The position numbers and the translations under genes are program-made. Below are positions 25,829-36,400 of a stretch of 64,000 nucleotides of DNA, in pieces (position 1 is the stretch's first letter; every line of letters starts with the position of its first letter). Source of the stretch: Limnohabitans sp. DM1 (GTDB lineage: Bacteria; Pseudomonadota; Gammaproteobacteria; Burkholderiales; Burkholderiaceae_C); contig NZ_CXOO01000022.1 in NCBI RefSeq assembly GCF_001269385.1, positions 248,001 to 312,000 on the forward strand, written 5' to 3'. Below the pieces are notes generated by a model. That model was not told the origin of the DNA. It did no database searches and was given only the letters and a program-made list of their open reading frames with translations.

Positions 25829-27152
25829 GAGCTTCGTTGAATCCACTGTGATTTTTCAAGCCATATCCAAATTGAGCTTGCCACAATGAAACAGGATCCT
25901 TGCACGGTAGTTCGCGAACTTTCTAAACCCGCGCGCATTGGCTTTGATCCGCTGGATAGCGCTTTTGAACCCTTCTGCGCAGGCGTTGCTGATTCCGTGC
26001 TGGCTGTAGTTGAGCAGCCCCTGCTCGTGGCGACGAAGCATCTTGACAACCTTCTTTACCGGCTCCAAGCGACTTCTCATCGCGTTGTTCGACCAAGCTT
26101 TGAAGAAATTTCTAGCCGCGCCCTTGTACCTGTAACGCCCAAAGTGACTGAAGTTCTCCTTGATGCACCAGGCTCGGCTGGTTTTCAAGTTGAGCTGATT
26201 CAAGGCCCGAAACGACACAGCCTCTGTGCTGCGGCCATCCGGGTACTTCCTCAGCCATGCCCATTTGCTGCCCACCAATGGCGAGGTGCCTGCCTGCGAC
26301 AGCTTGCGGTGCTCTTGCTTTCTGACAGCATCCACGGCATCGCCGAGGTACTTGGTGACGTGAAACTTGTCATGCACGATATCCGCTTGCGCTACGCACT
26401 GCTTGGCAGCACTCGTGTATGCGGGCCACATGTCCATGGCCACCGCTTTGACCGACGCACTCTGCGCAGGCGTGAGCGTTTCCAACAAACTCACGGCCGC
26501 CGCCAGCTTTCTGTCTGGCACCAAGTCCAGCACCCTCCAGCTGTCAATATCAGTCAAGATGCTGGCGTAGGTGTGACCTCTTTCAGAACTCTTCTCATCG
26601 ATACCGATGTAACTGATTTCGTCCTCGGTTCTGCGCAGCATGCCGCGCACAACGGCATTGTTCATGATGGTATTGACCGTGCTCCAGGAAAGACGGGTGA
26701 GCGTGAAAACAGCTTGCTTGGTGGGGCAGGCCTGCAGCAGTTTGATCACGAAGGCCACCATCAAGGTGGTCACGCGGCTGTAGCGCTCGGCCCATGGCAC
26801 CGTCAGTTCTTCAACCGTGCCGTCGGCATATTTGAGCTGGGGAACCCGTGCCTTGATGAGGGTCTCGAACTGGCAAGTGTCCAGGTGGCGCCATTGGCGC
26901 TCGGTCCATCCGTTGATGTGAGCCCTCTTGGTGGCGTCAGTGGGGTCGCCCCACACTTGGCCCTTCTTCAAAACCACCTCAACCACAACACGCTGATCGG
27001 CTAAGGACAGGTCCACCTTCTTGTCAGACCATGGGGCCTTCAATTCAAGAAGATGCTCATACAGTGCGGCATCTTTCATGTTCAAGCTGGAAATTTTGAA
27101 TCACTGGATTGTCCCGCAGCAAGCGAAAAATCACTGTGAAATTGACGAAGAA
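25829..27152 (-). mobile_element. ISL3-family insertion sequence, apparently intact
   Basis: Imperfect terminal inverted repeats share the core CACTGTGATTTTTC at the left (25844-25857) and CAGTGATTTTTC, read inward, at the right (about 27125-27136), with further similarity (CTTCGT) towards the tips. A full-length transposase gene fills the inside. The left end lies close to the tRNA-Gly 3' end. I could not see a certain target duplication. Confidence 0.7.
25856..27085 (-). CDS. ISL3-family transposase
   Basis: 409 residues without interruption. The family's DDE core is visible as IGIDEKSSERGHTYASIL (first acidic site), AMDMWPAYTSAAK (second Asp) and, near the C-terminus, SNACAEGFKSAIQRIK (Glu), with WCIKENF in the insertion. 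It lacks an obvious N-terminal zinc-binding Cys cluster that longer members have; its N-terminus instead has a VVVEVVLKKG... beta stretch. It moves the element by cut and paste. Confidence 0.92.
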   Translation of the reverse strand: MNMKDAALYEHLLELKAPWSDKKVDLSLADQRVVVEVVLKKGQVWGDPTDATKRAHINGWTERQWRHLDTCQFETLIKARVPQLKYADGTVEELTVPWAERYSRVTTLMVAFVIKLLQACPTKQAVFTLTRLSWSTVNTIMNNAVVRGMLRRTEDEISYIGIDEKSSERGHTYASILTDIDSWRVLDLVPDRKLAAAVSLLETLTPAQSASVKAVAMDMWPAYTSAAKQCVAQADIVHDKFHVTKYLGDAVDAVRKQEHRKLSQAGTSPLVGSKWAWLRKYPDGRSTEAVSFRALNQLNLKTSRAWCIKENFSHFGRYRYKGAARNFFKAWSNNAMRSRLEPVKKVVKMLRRHEQGLLNYSQHGISNACAEGFKSAIQRIKANARGFRKFANYRARILFHCGKLNLDMA

Positions 27153-27236
27153 CACAAAAAGGTGTTGGTTCATCCAACGGTGTAGTGTGTAGGCGAATCG
27201 CCAAACCCACCTACCCCCACACGAAGGAGACCCAAC

Positions 27237-28400
27237 ATGAAAGCATCATGCAGCATGTTCAGCCAGATACTCAAGCTCATACCCCGCAATGACTTCCAAA
27301 GTATCGTCAAAGCCACAGGCGCCGAGCATCGCAGCAAAGGCCTGTCCAGCTGGAGTCAGTTTGTCGCCATGTTGTTTTGCCAACTGGGCTGAGCCCACTC
27401 CTGGCGTGAGATTGAAGGAGGCCTCAAGAGCTGTGAGGGCAAGCTCGCCCATCTGGGCATACAGGCCCCTGCGCGCTCAAGCCTGTCTTACGCCAATGCA
27501 CATCGGCCATGGCAGTTGTTTGAGCAGGTGTTCCACGGTCTGTTCGGCATTGTCTCTGCCAAGGCCCTGGGTAAGAAGAAATTTCGCTTTAAAAATAAGC
27601 TCGTGAGCTTGGACTCCACCGTCATTGACCTGTGCCTGTCCATGTACGACTGGGCCAAATTTCGACGCACCAAGGGCGCAGTCAAGCTGCACTTGGTGCT
27701 GGACCACGACGGCTATCTGCCGTGCTTTGGTCTGATCACTGACGGCAAGGTGCATGACGTCAAAGCCGCGCACCAGATGACTTTTTCTCCTGGCACCGTC
27801 GTGGTCGATGACAGGGGGTACAACGACTACGGGTTGTTTGCCAAATGGACGCAGGCCGGGGTGTACTTTGTCACCCGCATGAAGAGCAATGCGCTCCATG
27901 AGGTCGTTGCCGAGCATGAGCCACCACAAAACCGGGGCATCCTCAAAGATCAGACCATTCGACTCACCGCTGCAGCGGCCAAGGACAAATGTCCCCATCT
28001 GTTGCGTCGCATTGAAGCTGTACGTGCGGACACTGCAGAGACGTTGGTGTTTTTGACCAACCACCCAAAACTTGGGGCCAGCACGGTGGCGGCCATCTAC
28101 AAAGACCGCTGGCAAATCGAGTTGTTTTTCAAGGCGCTCAAACAAAACCTGAAGATCAAGACGTTTGTGGGCACCTCGGCCAATGCGGTCAAGACGCAGA
28201 TCTGGACGGCATTGATCAGCATGCTGCTGTTGCGTTATGTGCAGCTGTCATCACGCTCTGGATGGAGCTTGTCCAACTTGGTGGCGCTGCTGCGCATGAA
28301 CTTGTTCACTCACCGAGACCTGATGCACTGGCTCAATGAACCGTTTGCCACGCCACCGGACCCGCAGGACGATCCGCAAACCTCACTGGCGTGGTCGTGA
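27237..28400 (+). pseudogene. IS4-family transposase with an early stop codon
   Basis: From the ATG at 27237 the protein reads as an IS4-type transposase (MFSQILKLIPRNDF ...) until TGA at 27390-27392, in the conserved FCQLGxAHS segment, and then continues in the same frame to 28400. The DDE residues are in SLDSTVIDL, VDDRGYNDY and DRWQIELFFKALKQ. One base change (CGA or a similar codon to TGA) broke it. Translation could only restart downstream, which would lose the N-terminal domain. AGGAGA precedes the ATG. It is a different IS4 subgroup member from the one at 5.0 kb. I did not find clear terminal repeats. Confidence 0.88.
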
Positions 28401-28743
28401 TATTGCACAGCACAAGGAGGCACCCAAATTGAAAGCCCATCAGACACCGCTCGAAACCCGAATGGAATCAGCACTCCAACCTTATGAGGGCGGCTGTTTT
28501 GGACAGCAGTGTTTTAATTTATTACTTTAGTACTAATTTCCATTGGAAAAAATTCGTTTTGGGTACTAAAAGGTAGTTTTCGGACAATTTTGGTATTTAA
28601 GTGTGTAAAAATATCGAAAAGATAGAAGCAATAAATAAAAAATTGCAGAGACTCACGCGGGCCAGAAAACTAGGGAGATTCGGCCCGAATTGCATTTACC
28701 ACCTGAACAAGGGTACGTAAATGATTAAAAAAATATCGAAATC
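28401..28743 (+). promoter_or_regulatory. Intergenic leader ahead of the OmpA-family gene
   Basis: 343 bases. Bases 28401-28500 look like the tail of the IS element; 28505-28650 is very AT-rich, with repeated TACTAA-like words (AGTACTAATT, GGTACTAAAA), and is the likely promoter region. A hairpin (CGGGCC at 28658-28663 with GGCCCG at 28682-28687) lies in the probable 5' leader. I see no known riboswitch consensus and no gene. Confidence 0.4.
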
Positions 28744-29721
28744 ATGAAAAAATTACCATTTTCATATATCTATGCAATGGTCAATGCCTGTCTGTTGATC
28801 AGTGGTGCGTGTCTGGCATCTTTGGCGACCGCACAAACTGCTTTTCAATCCAGCCTCAGTGGCGCCGGGGACAAAGCAGGTGTATTTGAGTTGGGCGATG
28901 TCTTTGTGGCGCCAGGTGGGGTTGATCAGCAGCAAATGCGATTGACTTTTTACAGAGCACGCACCTCCACCTTCAAAGGTTCAACCAGTATTTATTTCAA
29001 TGGCATGTACCACGCAACATTGGCGCGCAGCGCCTTCAGCAGCTTGTGTGCCAGCCCTGGCTTAGTCAATCTGGGCATCAAGCCGGTGAAAGTGGGAGAT
29101 CAGATCAAAGACAACTTTGAAAGCATCAGCGAGCTGGAGCTGCAAGGTGGTCGTAACTACTACATGCGCGTAGTCGAGGATCGGAACGTCAAAGTGCTGC
29201 AACCAGTCAGCGAGTCAGAGGCCCTGGCAGAGCTGGCAGGCACCCGTGAGCAAATTCACACCATCTCACGCGTCACGCCCGCGCAGGTGTGCCGCAGCGC
29301 AGGCGCTGCTGCGCCAAGGCCCAGTGAGCCCGTGCAAACCATCACCTTGAGTGCAGACGCCTTGTTTGAATTTGCGGCCTCGGACCGCAATGCCTTGGGA
29401 GCCCAAGGACGCATGGCGCTGGATAACTTGATTGCCAACGTCAAGGCCAACTACAGCAGCATCAAACATCTGAATGTGTTCGGTCATGCAGATCCGATAG
29501 GCACGGCGCAGCTAAACGAACGCCTGTCCAGCGAGCGGGCGAAGACGGTGCGAGATTATTTGCAAGAGAACGGCCTGCAATCGACCCTCATCACAGCGCA
29601 AGGGCTTGGGGCCAATGCGCTGGTGGTGAGCACCTGTGGGCGTACGGCGACGGCCAAGGACATTGCCTGCAACAGCCCTAACCGACGCGTCACGGTTGAG
29701 ATCAGCGGCACCAGCCGCTAA
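28744..29721 (+). CDS. OmpA-family outer-membrane/peptidoglycan-associated protein
   Basis: 325 residues. A signal peptide (about residues 1-31, ending ...SLATAQ) is followed by a ~150-residue domain I do not recognise, with two Cys residues that could pair, and a C-terminal OmpA-like peptidoglycan-binding domain from about residue 200 (HLNVFGHADPIGTAQLNERL, SSERAKTVRDYL, NRRVTVEI). The OmpA domain normally holds diaminopimelate in the cell wall. The gene lies 158 bases upstream of the giant adhesin on the same strand, so the two may be transcribed together, and this protein may anchor or license the adhesin at the envelope; that is inference. Confidence 0.88.
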   Translation: MKKLPFSYIYAMVNACLLISGACLASLATAQTAFQSSLSGAGDKAGVFELGDVFVAPGGVDQQQMRLTFYRARTSTFKGSTSIYFNGMYHATLARSAFSSLCASPGLVNLGIKPVKVGDQIKDNFESISELELQGGRNYYMRVVEDRNVKVLQPVSESEALAELAGTREQIHTISRVTPAQVCRSAGAAAPRPSEPVQTITLSADALFEFAASDRNALGAQGRMALDNLIANVKANYSSIKHLNVFGHADPIGTAQLNERLSSERAKTVRDYLQENGLQSTLITAQGLGANALVVSTCGRTATAKDIACNSPNRRVTVEISGTSR

Positions 29722-29866
29722 GGGTAAAGCGCAGCACAGCGCCCCCTTTTGCTGACTTTGTTCAGCAACTTCCATCTTCATTTCGACCAAACCTCCAAAC
29801 CATTGCGCCATCAGCGCGAGCACTTGCACAGCAAGAGTGCCGCGCCTTGGCAAAAGCATATCTTTC

Positions 29867-29872
29867 AAGGAG
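29867..29872 (+). promoter_or_regulatory. Ribosome binding site of the giant adhesin
   Basis: A near-consensus AAGGAG lies 7 bases before the ATG at 29880 and fixes that start. The 158-base gap 29722-29879 shows no clear terminator or promoter. Confidence 0.85.
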
Positions 29873-29879
29873 CACATCC

Positions 29880-30420
29880 ATGACTAAAAAATTCAAAGTT
29901 CTCGTCAACACCGGCAGTACACAAAACAACAAAGTGCTCGACGTTGAACAAGGCGCAGCAAGTCAAGGCAAAGCGCTGCGCATCAAAGCCATCGCGGGGG
30001 CCCAATACCAGTTGCAAGAAGTAGACAAAGGTAATGGCAAGGGCTTTGCACCCGAGGGCATCAAGGTCAAGCGGGTTGGCAAGCACCTATACATCATGTT
30101 CGAAGGCAGCGGCGAAGCGGATGTGATCATTGAGGACTACTACGAGGTCATGCCCGAGGGATACAACGGCATCGTGGGAGAGGCAGAAAACGGTAATTTC
30201 TATGAATACCAGACACAAGACCCGGCAGAAGGGGGCATGATTGGGCGCTTAAATGAGGGATCTGGGGCTGTGGCTCAGGCCCTGGGGGGATCGGAGGTCA
30301 GTGGTTCGGGTGCTGCGGTGGGTTTTTTGGCTGCCGCATTCAACCCCTTGCTGGGCGCGTTGGGATTGGTGGGCGCGGGTGCTGCTGTTGCGGCTGTGGC
30401 TGCGGGCGGTGGCACCACGC
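29880..30420 (+). other. BapA-like N-terminal prefix domain of the adhesin
   Basis: Residues 1-~125 are soluble and resemble the prefix of BapA-type biofilm proteins (VKRVGKHLYIMFEGSGEADV, IIEDYYEV). Residues ~144-180 form an Ala/Gly/Val-rich hydrophobic stretch (GALGLVGAGAAVAAVAAGGG). Such an N-terminus is thought to hold the end of the protein in the channel or cell envelope. A VAAG tetrapeptide resembles the (T/P/A)AAG site cut by LapG-type proteases. Confidence 0.65.
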
Positions 30421-33400
30421 CGAACACTTTAAGCACCACCATCGGCAGCGTGACCGACAACGTGGGCAACCCGAACAACTCGGCGCAGCCCATCACCAAC
30501 GGCGGCCAGACCAACGACACCACGCCCACCTTGAGCGGGCGTGGGACGCCTGGCGAGACCGTCACCATCCGTGACGGCGACACCGTGGTGGGCACCGCCA
30601 CCGTCAACCCTGACGGCACTTGGAGCTTCACAACCCCCGAGCAAGGCGAGGGCCCGCACAGCTACACTGCCAGCACCCCGTCCGGCGGCACCAGCGCGCC
30701 ATTCAACTTCACCGTGGACACCACTGCGCCCAAGATCGCAGTCACCATGGACAAATCCGCGCTCAGCAGCGACGACACCGCTATCGTCACCTTCACGCTC
30801 AGTGAAGCCAGCACCGACTTTGTGCAGAGCGACGTCAAGGTCACCGGCGGCAGCATCGGCCCCTTGACGCAAAGCAGCACCAACCCGCTGGTCTACACCG
30901 CCACCTTCACGCCCAGCAACGTTACCGGTACCACGCCGGTGAGCGCCAGCATCCAGGTCGAGAGCGACAAGTTCAGCGACGCAGCAGGCAACCTCAACAA
31001 AGACGGCGGCGAAGCCGACAACACCGTCACGGTGAGCGTCAGCGCAGGCAAGGGCAACGTCGCCATCACGCTGGACCCCATCACGGGCGACAACGTCATC
31101 ACGGTGGCCGAAGGCAACGCGGCCAACATCACGCTCACCGGCAAAGTCACCGGTGCATTCACCGCAGGCGACGTGGTTACTTTGAGCCTGAACGGCAAGA
31201 ACTTCACGACCACCGTAGCCGCCAACGGCAACTACAGCTTCAGCGCCTCCAGTGCCGACCTCAAGGCCGATACAGATACCAAGGCTGAAGTTTCAGTAGC
31301 TGCCACCAACCAAGGCAAAACCAGCACCGCCACCAACAGCCAGGACTACAGCGTCGAGACCACCCCCAACACCGGCACCGCCTTGGTCATCGACCCTGTT
31401 GCGGGCGACAACGTCATCAGCACCACTGAAGGCAACGCGGCCAACATCACCGTCACGGGCCGTGTCACGGGCAGCTTTGCCGCAGGCGACGTGGTCACCT
31501 TGAGCCTGAACGGCAAGACCATCACGGCGGCAGCGGCTGCCAACGGCAGCTTCAGCGTGAGTGTGCCCAGCGCCGAGCTGCGCGCCGATCCGGACACCAA
31601 GATCGAGGGCCGCGTCACGGGCACCGGTGGCGACACGGCCACGGCATCGCAGGACTACATCGTCGAGGGCGACACCAACTCGGGCCGCACGGCGTTGAGT
31701 CTGGAGCCGGTCACGGCCGACAACGTCATCAACGCCAGCGAAGCGCAAAACGCCAACAACACCGTCACCGGCAAAGTGACGGGCACCTTTGCCGCAGGCG
31801 ACGTGGTCACCTTGACGGTCAACGGCAAGCCCTTCACCGGCACGGCTTCGGCCAGCGGCAGCTTCAGCATCAGCGTGCCCACGGCCGACTTGGTGGCGGA
31901 CGCTGACACCACGGTGGACGCCCGCGTCTCTGGCACAGGCGGCAGCACCGCGACTGCGGTGCAGAACTACGGCCTGGACACGGCCAACAACACCGCCATT
32001 GGCGGCTCGCGCCAAGGCGCGGCCACAGAAGACAGCGCCGTGCAAGCGAGCGGCACCCTCACCGTGACGGGCGCGGCCAACAGCGCAGACAACGTGCTGC
32101 AGTCGCCCACCAGCTTGGCCGGCACCTTCGGCAACTTCACGCTCAACGTCAGCACGGGCGCGTGGACTTACGCGCTGGACAACAGCAAAGCGGTGACCCA
32201 AGCCCTGACAGCGGGCCAAAAAGTCACCGACAAACTCACGGTGGCCAGCAAAGACGGCAAAGCCACGACGGAGATCGTGATCGAGATCACCGGCGTCAAC
32301 GACAGCGCCGCCATCACCGGCACCCGCACTGGCAGCGTGACCGAGGACAGCGCCACGCAAAACACCGCCAGCGGCACCCTCACCGTGAGCGATGTGGACA
32401 CGGGCGAAGCCGTCTTCAGCACCCCCACCAGCGCCACCTTGGCCGGCACCTTCGGCAACTTCACGCTCAACGCCAACACGGGCGCGTGGACCTACACCCT
32501 GGACAACAGCAAGGCGGCCACCCAAGCGCTGGCTGCGGGCCAGCAAGTCACCGACAAGCTCACCGTCACCAGCAAGGACGGCACCGCCTCTGAAGACATT
32601 GTGGTCACCATCACGGGCACGGCCGATGCGAACAACACCACCGTCATCGCAGGCTCCACCAAGGGCAACGCCACCGAAGACAGCGCCGTGCAAGCGAGCG
32701 GCACCCTCACCGTCAGCGGCTCAACCCTGAGCGCCGACAACGTGCTCCAAACCCCGGCCAGCCTAGCGGGCACCTACGGCAACTACACCCTCAACGCCAG
32801 CACGGGCGCGTGGACCTACACGCTGGACAACAGCAAGGCCGTCACTCAAGCCCTGAGCGCGGGCCAAAAAGTCCAGGACAAGCTCACCGTCACCAGCAAA
32901 GACGGCAAAGCGATTGCCGAGATCTTGATCGACATCACCGGCGTCAACGACAGCGCCACCATCACGGGCAGCAAAACCGGCAGCGTGACCGAGGACAGCG
33001 CCACGCAAAACACCACCACCGGCACCTTGACGGTGAACGACGTGGACACGGGCGATGCCATCTTCAGCGCGCCAGGCAGCGCCACGCTGGCCGGTCAGTT
33101 TGGCAACTTCACCTTCAACACCACCACAGGCGAGTGGATCTACACGCTGGACAACAGCAAGCCTGCCACGCAAGCCTTGGCGGCGGGCCAAAAAGTCACC
33201 GACAAACTCACCGTCACCAGCAAAGACGGCACCGCCTCCGAGGAGATCGTGGTGACTGTCACGGGCGCGGAAGATGCGGGCAATGCCAACGAAAAAGCGG
33301 CCATCATCCTCGACCCCGTCACGGGCGACAACGTCATCACCGTGGCCGAGGGCAACGCGGCCAACATCACGCTCACCGGCAAAGTGACCGGTGCCTTCAC

Positions 33401-36400
33401 GACGGGCGATGTGGTCACGCTCAGCCTGAACGGCAAGACCTTCACGGCCGCTGCGGCAGCTAACGGCAACTACAGCATCAGCGTGCCCAGTGCCGATCTC
33501 CGTGCTGACGCCGACACCAAGGTCGAAGTGCGTGTGGCCGCCAAGGACCCCATCACCGGCAGCACCATCACCGTCAGCAACAGCCAGGACTACACGGTCG
33601 AGTCCAGCAACAACACCGGCACCGCCTTGGTCATTGACCCGGTCACGGCCGACAACATCCTCAACGCGGCCGAAGCGGGCCAGACGAACACCGCCATCAC
33701 TGGCAAGGTGACCGGCGTGTTCCAGGCGGGCAACACCGTCACGCTCACAGTGAATGGCAAGCCCTTCACCGGCAGCGTCAACGCCCAAGGTGGGTTCAGC
33801 ATCAACGTGCCCACGGCCGATCTGGTGGCAGACCTGGACACCCAGATCGAGGGCAGCGTCACCATTGGCAGCGGCCTGAGCTTTGCGGCCAGCCAAAACT
33901 ACGCGGTCGACACATCGGCGCCTACAGCGACCCTCAAGCTCGACCCGCTGACCACCGACAACATCATCAATGCCTCCGAAGCCGGCCAAGCCAACCTGCC
34001 CGTCACGGGCAAGGTCGAGGGCGAATTCAAAGCCGGTGATGTGGTCACCGTGATGGTCAACGGCAAGCCCTTCACCACCACAGTGCAGGCCAATGGCAAC
34101 TTCAGCGTTAACGTGCCCACGGCCGACCTGATTGCGGACCCGGACACCAAATACGAAGTCAGTGTGGCGCTGGTGGATGCTGCAGGCAACCCCGGCACGG
34201 CCACGGCCAGCAACGACTACAGCAGCGACGTCACGCCCCCGGCCAACAACGTGGCCATCAGCCTGAACCCCGTCACCGGCGACAACATTGTCTCGGTGGC
34301 CGACGGCCAGGCGTCTTCCATCACGCTCAGCGGCAAAGTCTCGGGCGCCTTCACCGCCGGTGATGTGGTCACGCTCAGCCTGAACGGCAAGAACATCACC
34401 ACGGCAGCAGCAGCGGACGGCAGCTACAGCTTTACCGTCAACATCAACGACATCAAGGACGACCCCGACACCAAGGCCGAGGTCAGTGTTGCCGCCAAAG
34501 ACCCGGCCACAGGCAAGACCAGCGCCGTGGCCACCAGCCAGGACTTCACGGTTGAGACCAACGCCACCGAAGGCCAGACCGTGGCCCTGTTCATCAACAC
34601 CGTCACGGCCGACAACGTCATCAGCACGGCCGAAGCGCAGCAAGCGAACACCACCATCACGGGTCAAGTGACGGGCAAGTTTGCTGCAGGCGATGTGGTC
34701 AGCCTGATCATCAACGGCAAGACCTTCACAGCAGCCGCTGCGGCCAACGGCAACTACAGCGTCAGTGTGCCCACAGCCGACCTGGTGGCCGACTTTGACA
34801 CGCAAATTGATGGCCGCGTCACCACCAGCGCAGGCACGGCCACGGCTGTGCAAAACTACGCCAACACCGACGCCATGCCCACCAGCATCAGCGCCGTGAC
34901 CGACAACGTGGGCAACCCGAACAACGCGGTGCAGCCCATCACCAACGGCGGCCAGACCAACGACACCACGCCCACACTCAACGGCAAAGGCACGCCCGGC
35001 GAGACCGTCACCATCAAAGACGGCGACACCGTGGTGGGCACCACCACCGTCAACCCTGATGGCACCTGGACCTTCACCGCCACCGTGCAAGGCGAAGGCC
35101 CGCACAGCTACACCGCCAGCACCCCATCGGGTGGCACCAGCGCACCGTACACACTCACCGTGGACACCACGGCGCCCAAGATCGCGGTCACCATCAGCAC
35201 TGCCACATTGAGCAGCGACGACACCGCTATCGTCACCTTCACGCTCAGTGAAGCCAGCACCGACTTTGTGCAGAGCGACGTCAAGGTCACCGGCGGCAGC
35301 ATCGGCCCCTTGACACAAAGCAGCACCAACCCGCGCGTCTACACCGCCATTTTCACGCCCAACAACGTCACCGGCAGCACGCCTGTGAGCGCCAGCATCC
35401 AGGTCGAGAGCGACAAATTCAGCGACGCGGCAGGCAACCTCAACAAAGACGGCGGCGAAGCCGACAACACCGTCACGGTGAGCGTCAGCGCAGGCAAGGG
35501 CAACGTCGCCATCACGCTGGACCCCATCACGGGCGACAACGTCATCACGGTGGCCGAAGGCAACGCGGCCAACATCACGCTCACCGGCAAAGTCACCGGT
35601 GCCTTCACCGCAGGCGATGTGGTTACTTTGAGCCTGAACGGCAAGAACTTCACGACCACCGTAGCCGCCAACGGCAACTACAGCTTCAGCGCCTCCAGTG
35701 CCGACCTCAAGGCCGATACAGATACCAAGGCTGAAGTTTCAGTAGCTGCCACCAACCAAGGCAAAACCAGCACCGCCACCAACAGCCAGGACTACACGGT
35801 CGAGTCGAGCAACAACACCGGCACCGCCTTGGTCATTGATCCGGTCACCGCCGACAACATCATCAACGCCTCCGAGTCAGGTGCCACCAACACCGCCATC
35901 ACTGGCAAGGTCAATGGTGTGTTCCAGGCGGGCAACGTGGTGACGCTCACCGTCAACGGCAAGCCCTTCACCGGCAGCGTCACCGCCCAAGGTGGGTTCA
36001 GCATCAACGTGCCCACGGCCGATCTGATCGCCGATCCCGACACACAAGTGGAGGGCAGCGTCACCATTGGCAGCGGCCAGTCCTTTGCCGCCAGCCAGAA
36101 CTATGCGGTCGACACCTCGGCCCCCACGGCCACGGTGACCCTGAACCCGCTGACCGCAGACAACAAGATCGACGCGGCCGAAGCGGGCCAACTCAACCTG
36201 CCCGTCACGGGCAAGGTCGAGGGCGATGTCAAACCCGGTGATGTGGTCACCGTCATGGTCAATGGCAAGCCCTTCACCACCACGGTGCAAGCCAACGGCA
36301 CCTTCAGCGTGAACGTGCCCACCGCCGACCTGATCGCCGACCCGGACACGAAATACGAAGTCAGCGTGGCATTGACCGATGGCGCGGGTAACCCTGGCAC

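Noticed and set aside
25740-27160. tRNA-Gly as the attachment site of a genomic island
   Set aside because: No integrase and no repeated tRNA end are seen; the adjacent element is a simple ISL3 transposon.
28620-28743. Possible c-di-GMP riboswitch ahead of the OmpA/adhesin pair
   Set aside because: The region has a hairpin, but the conserved bases of the known c-di-GMP aptamers are not present.
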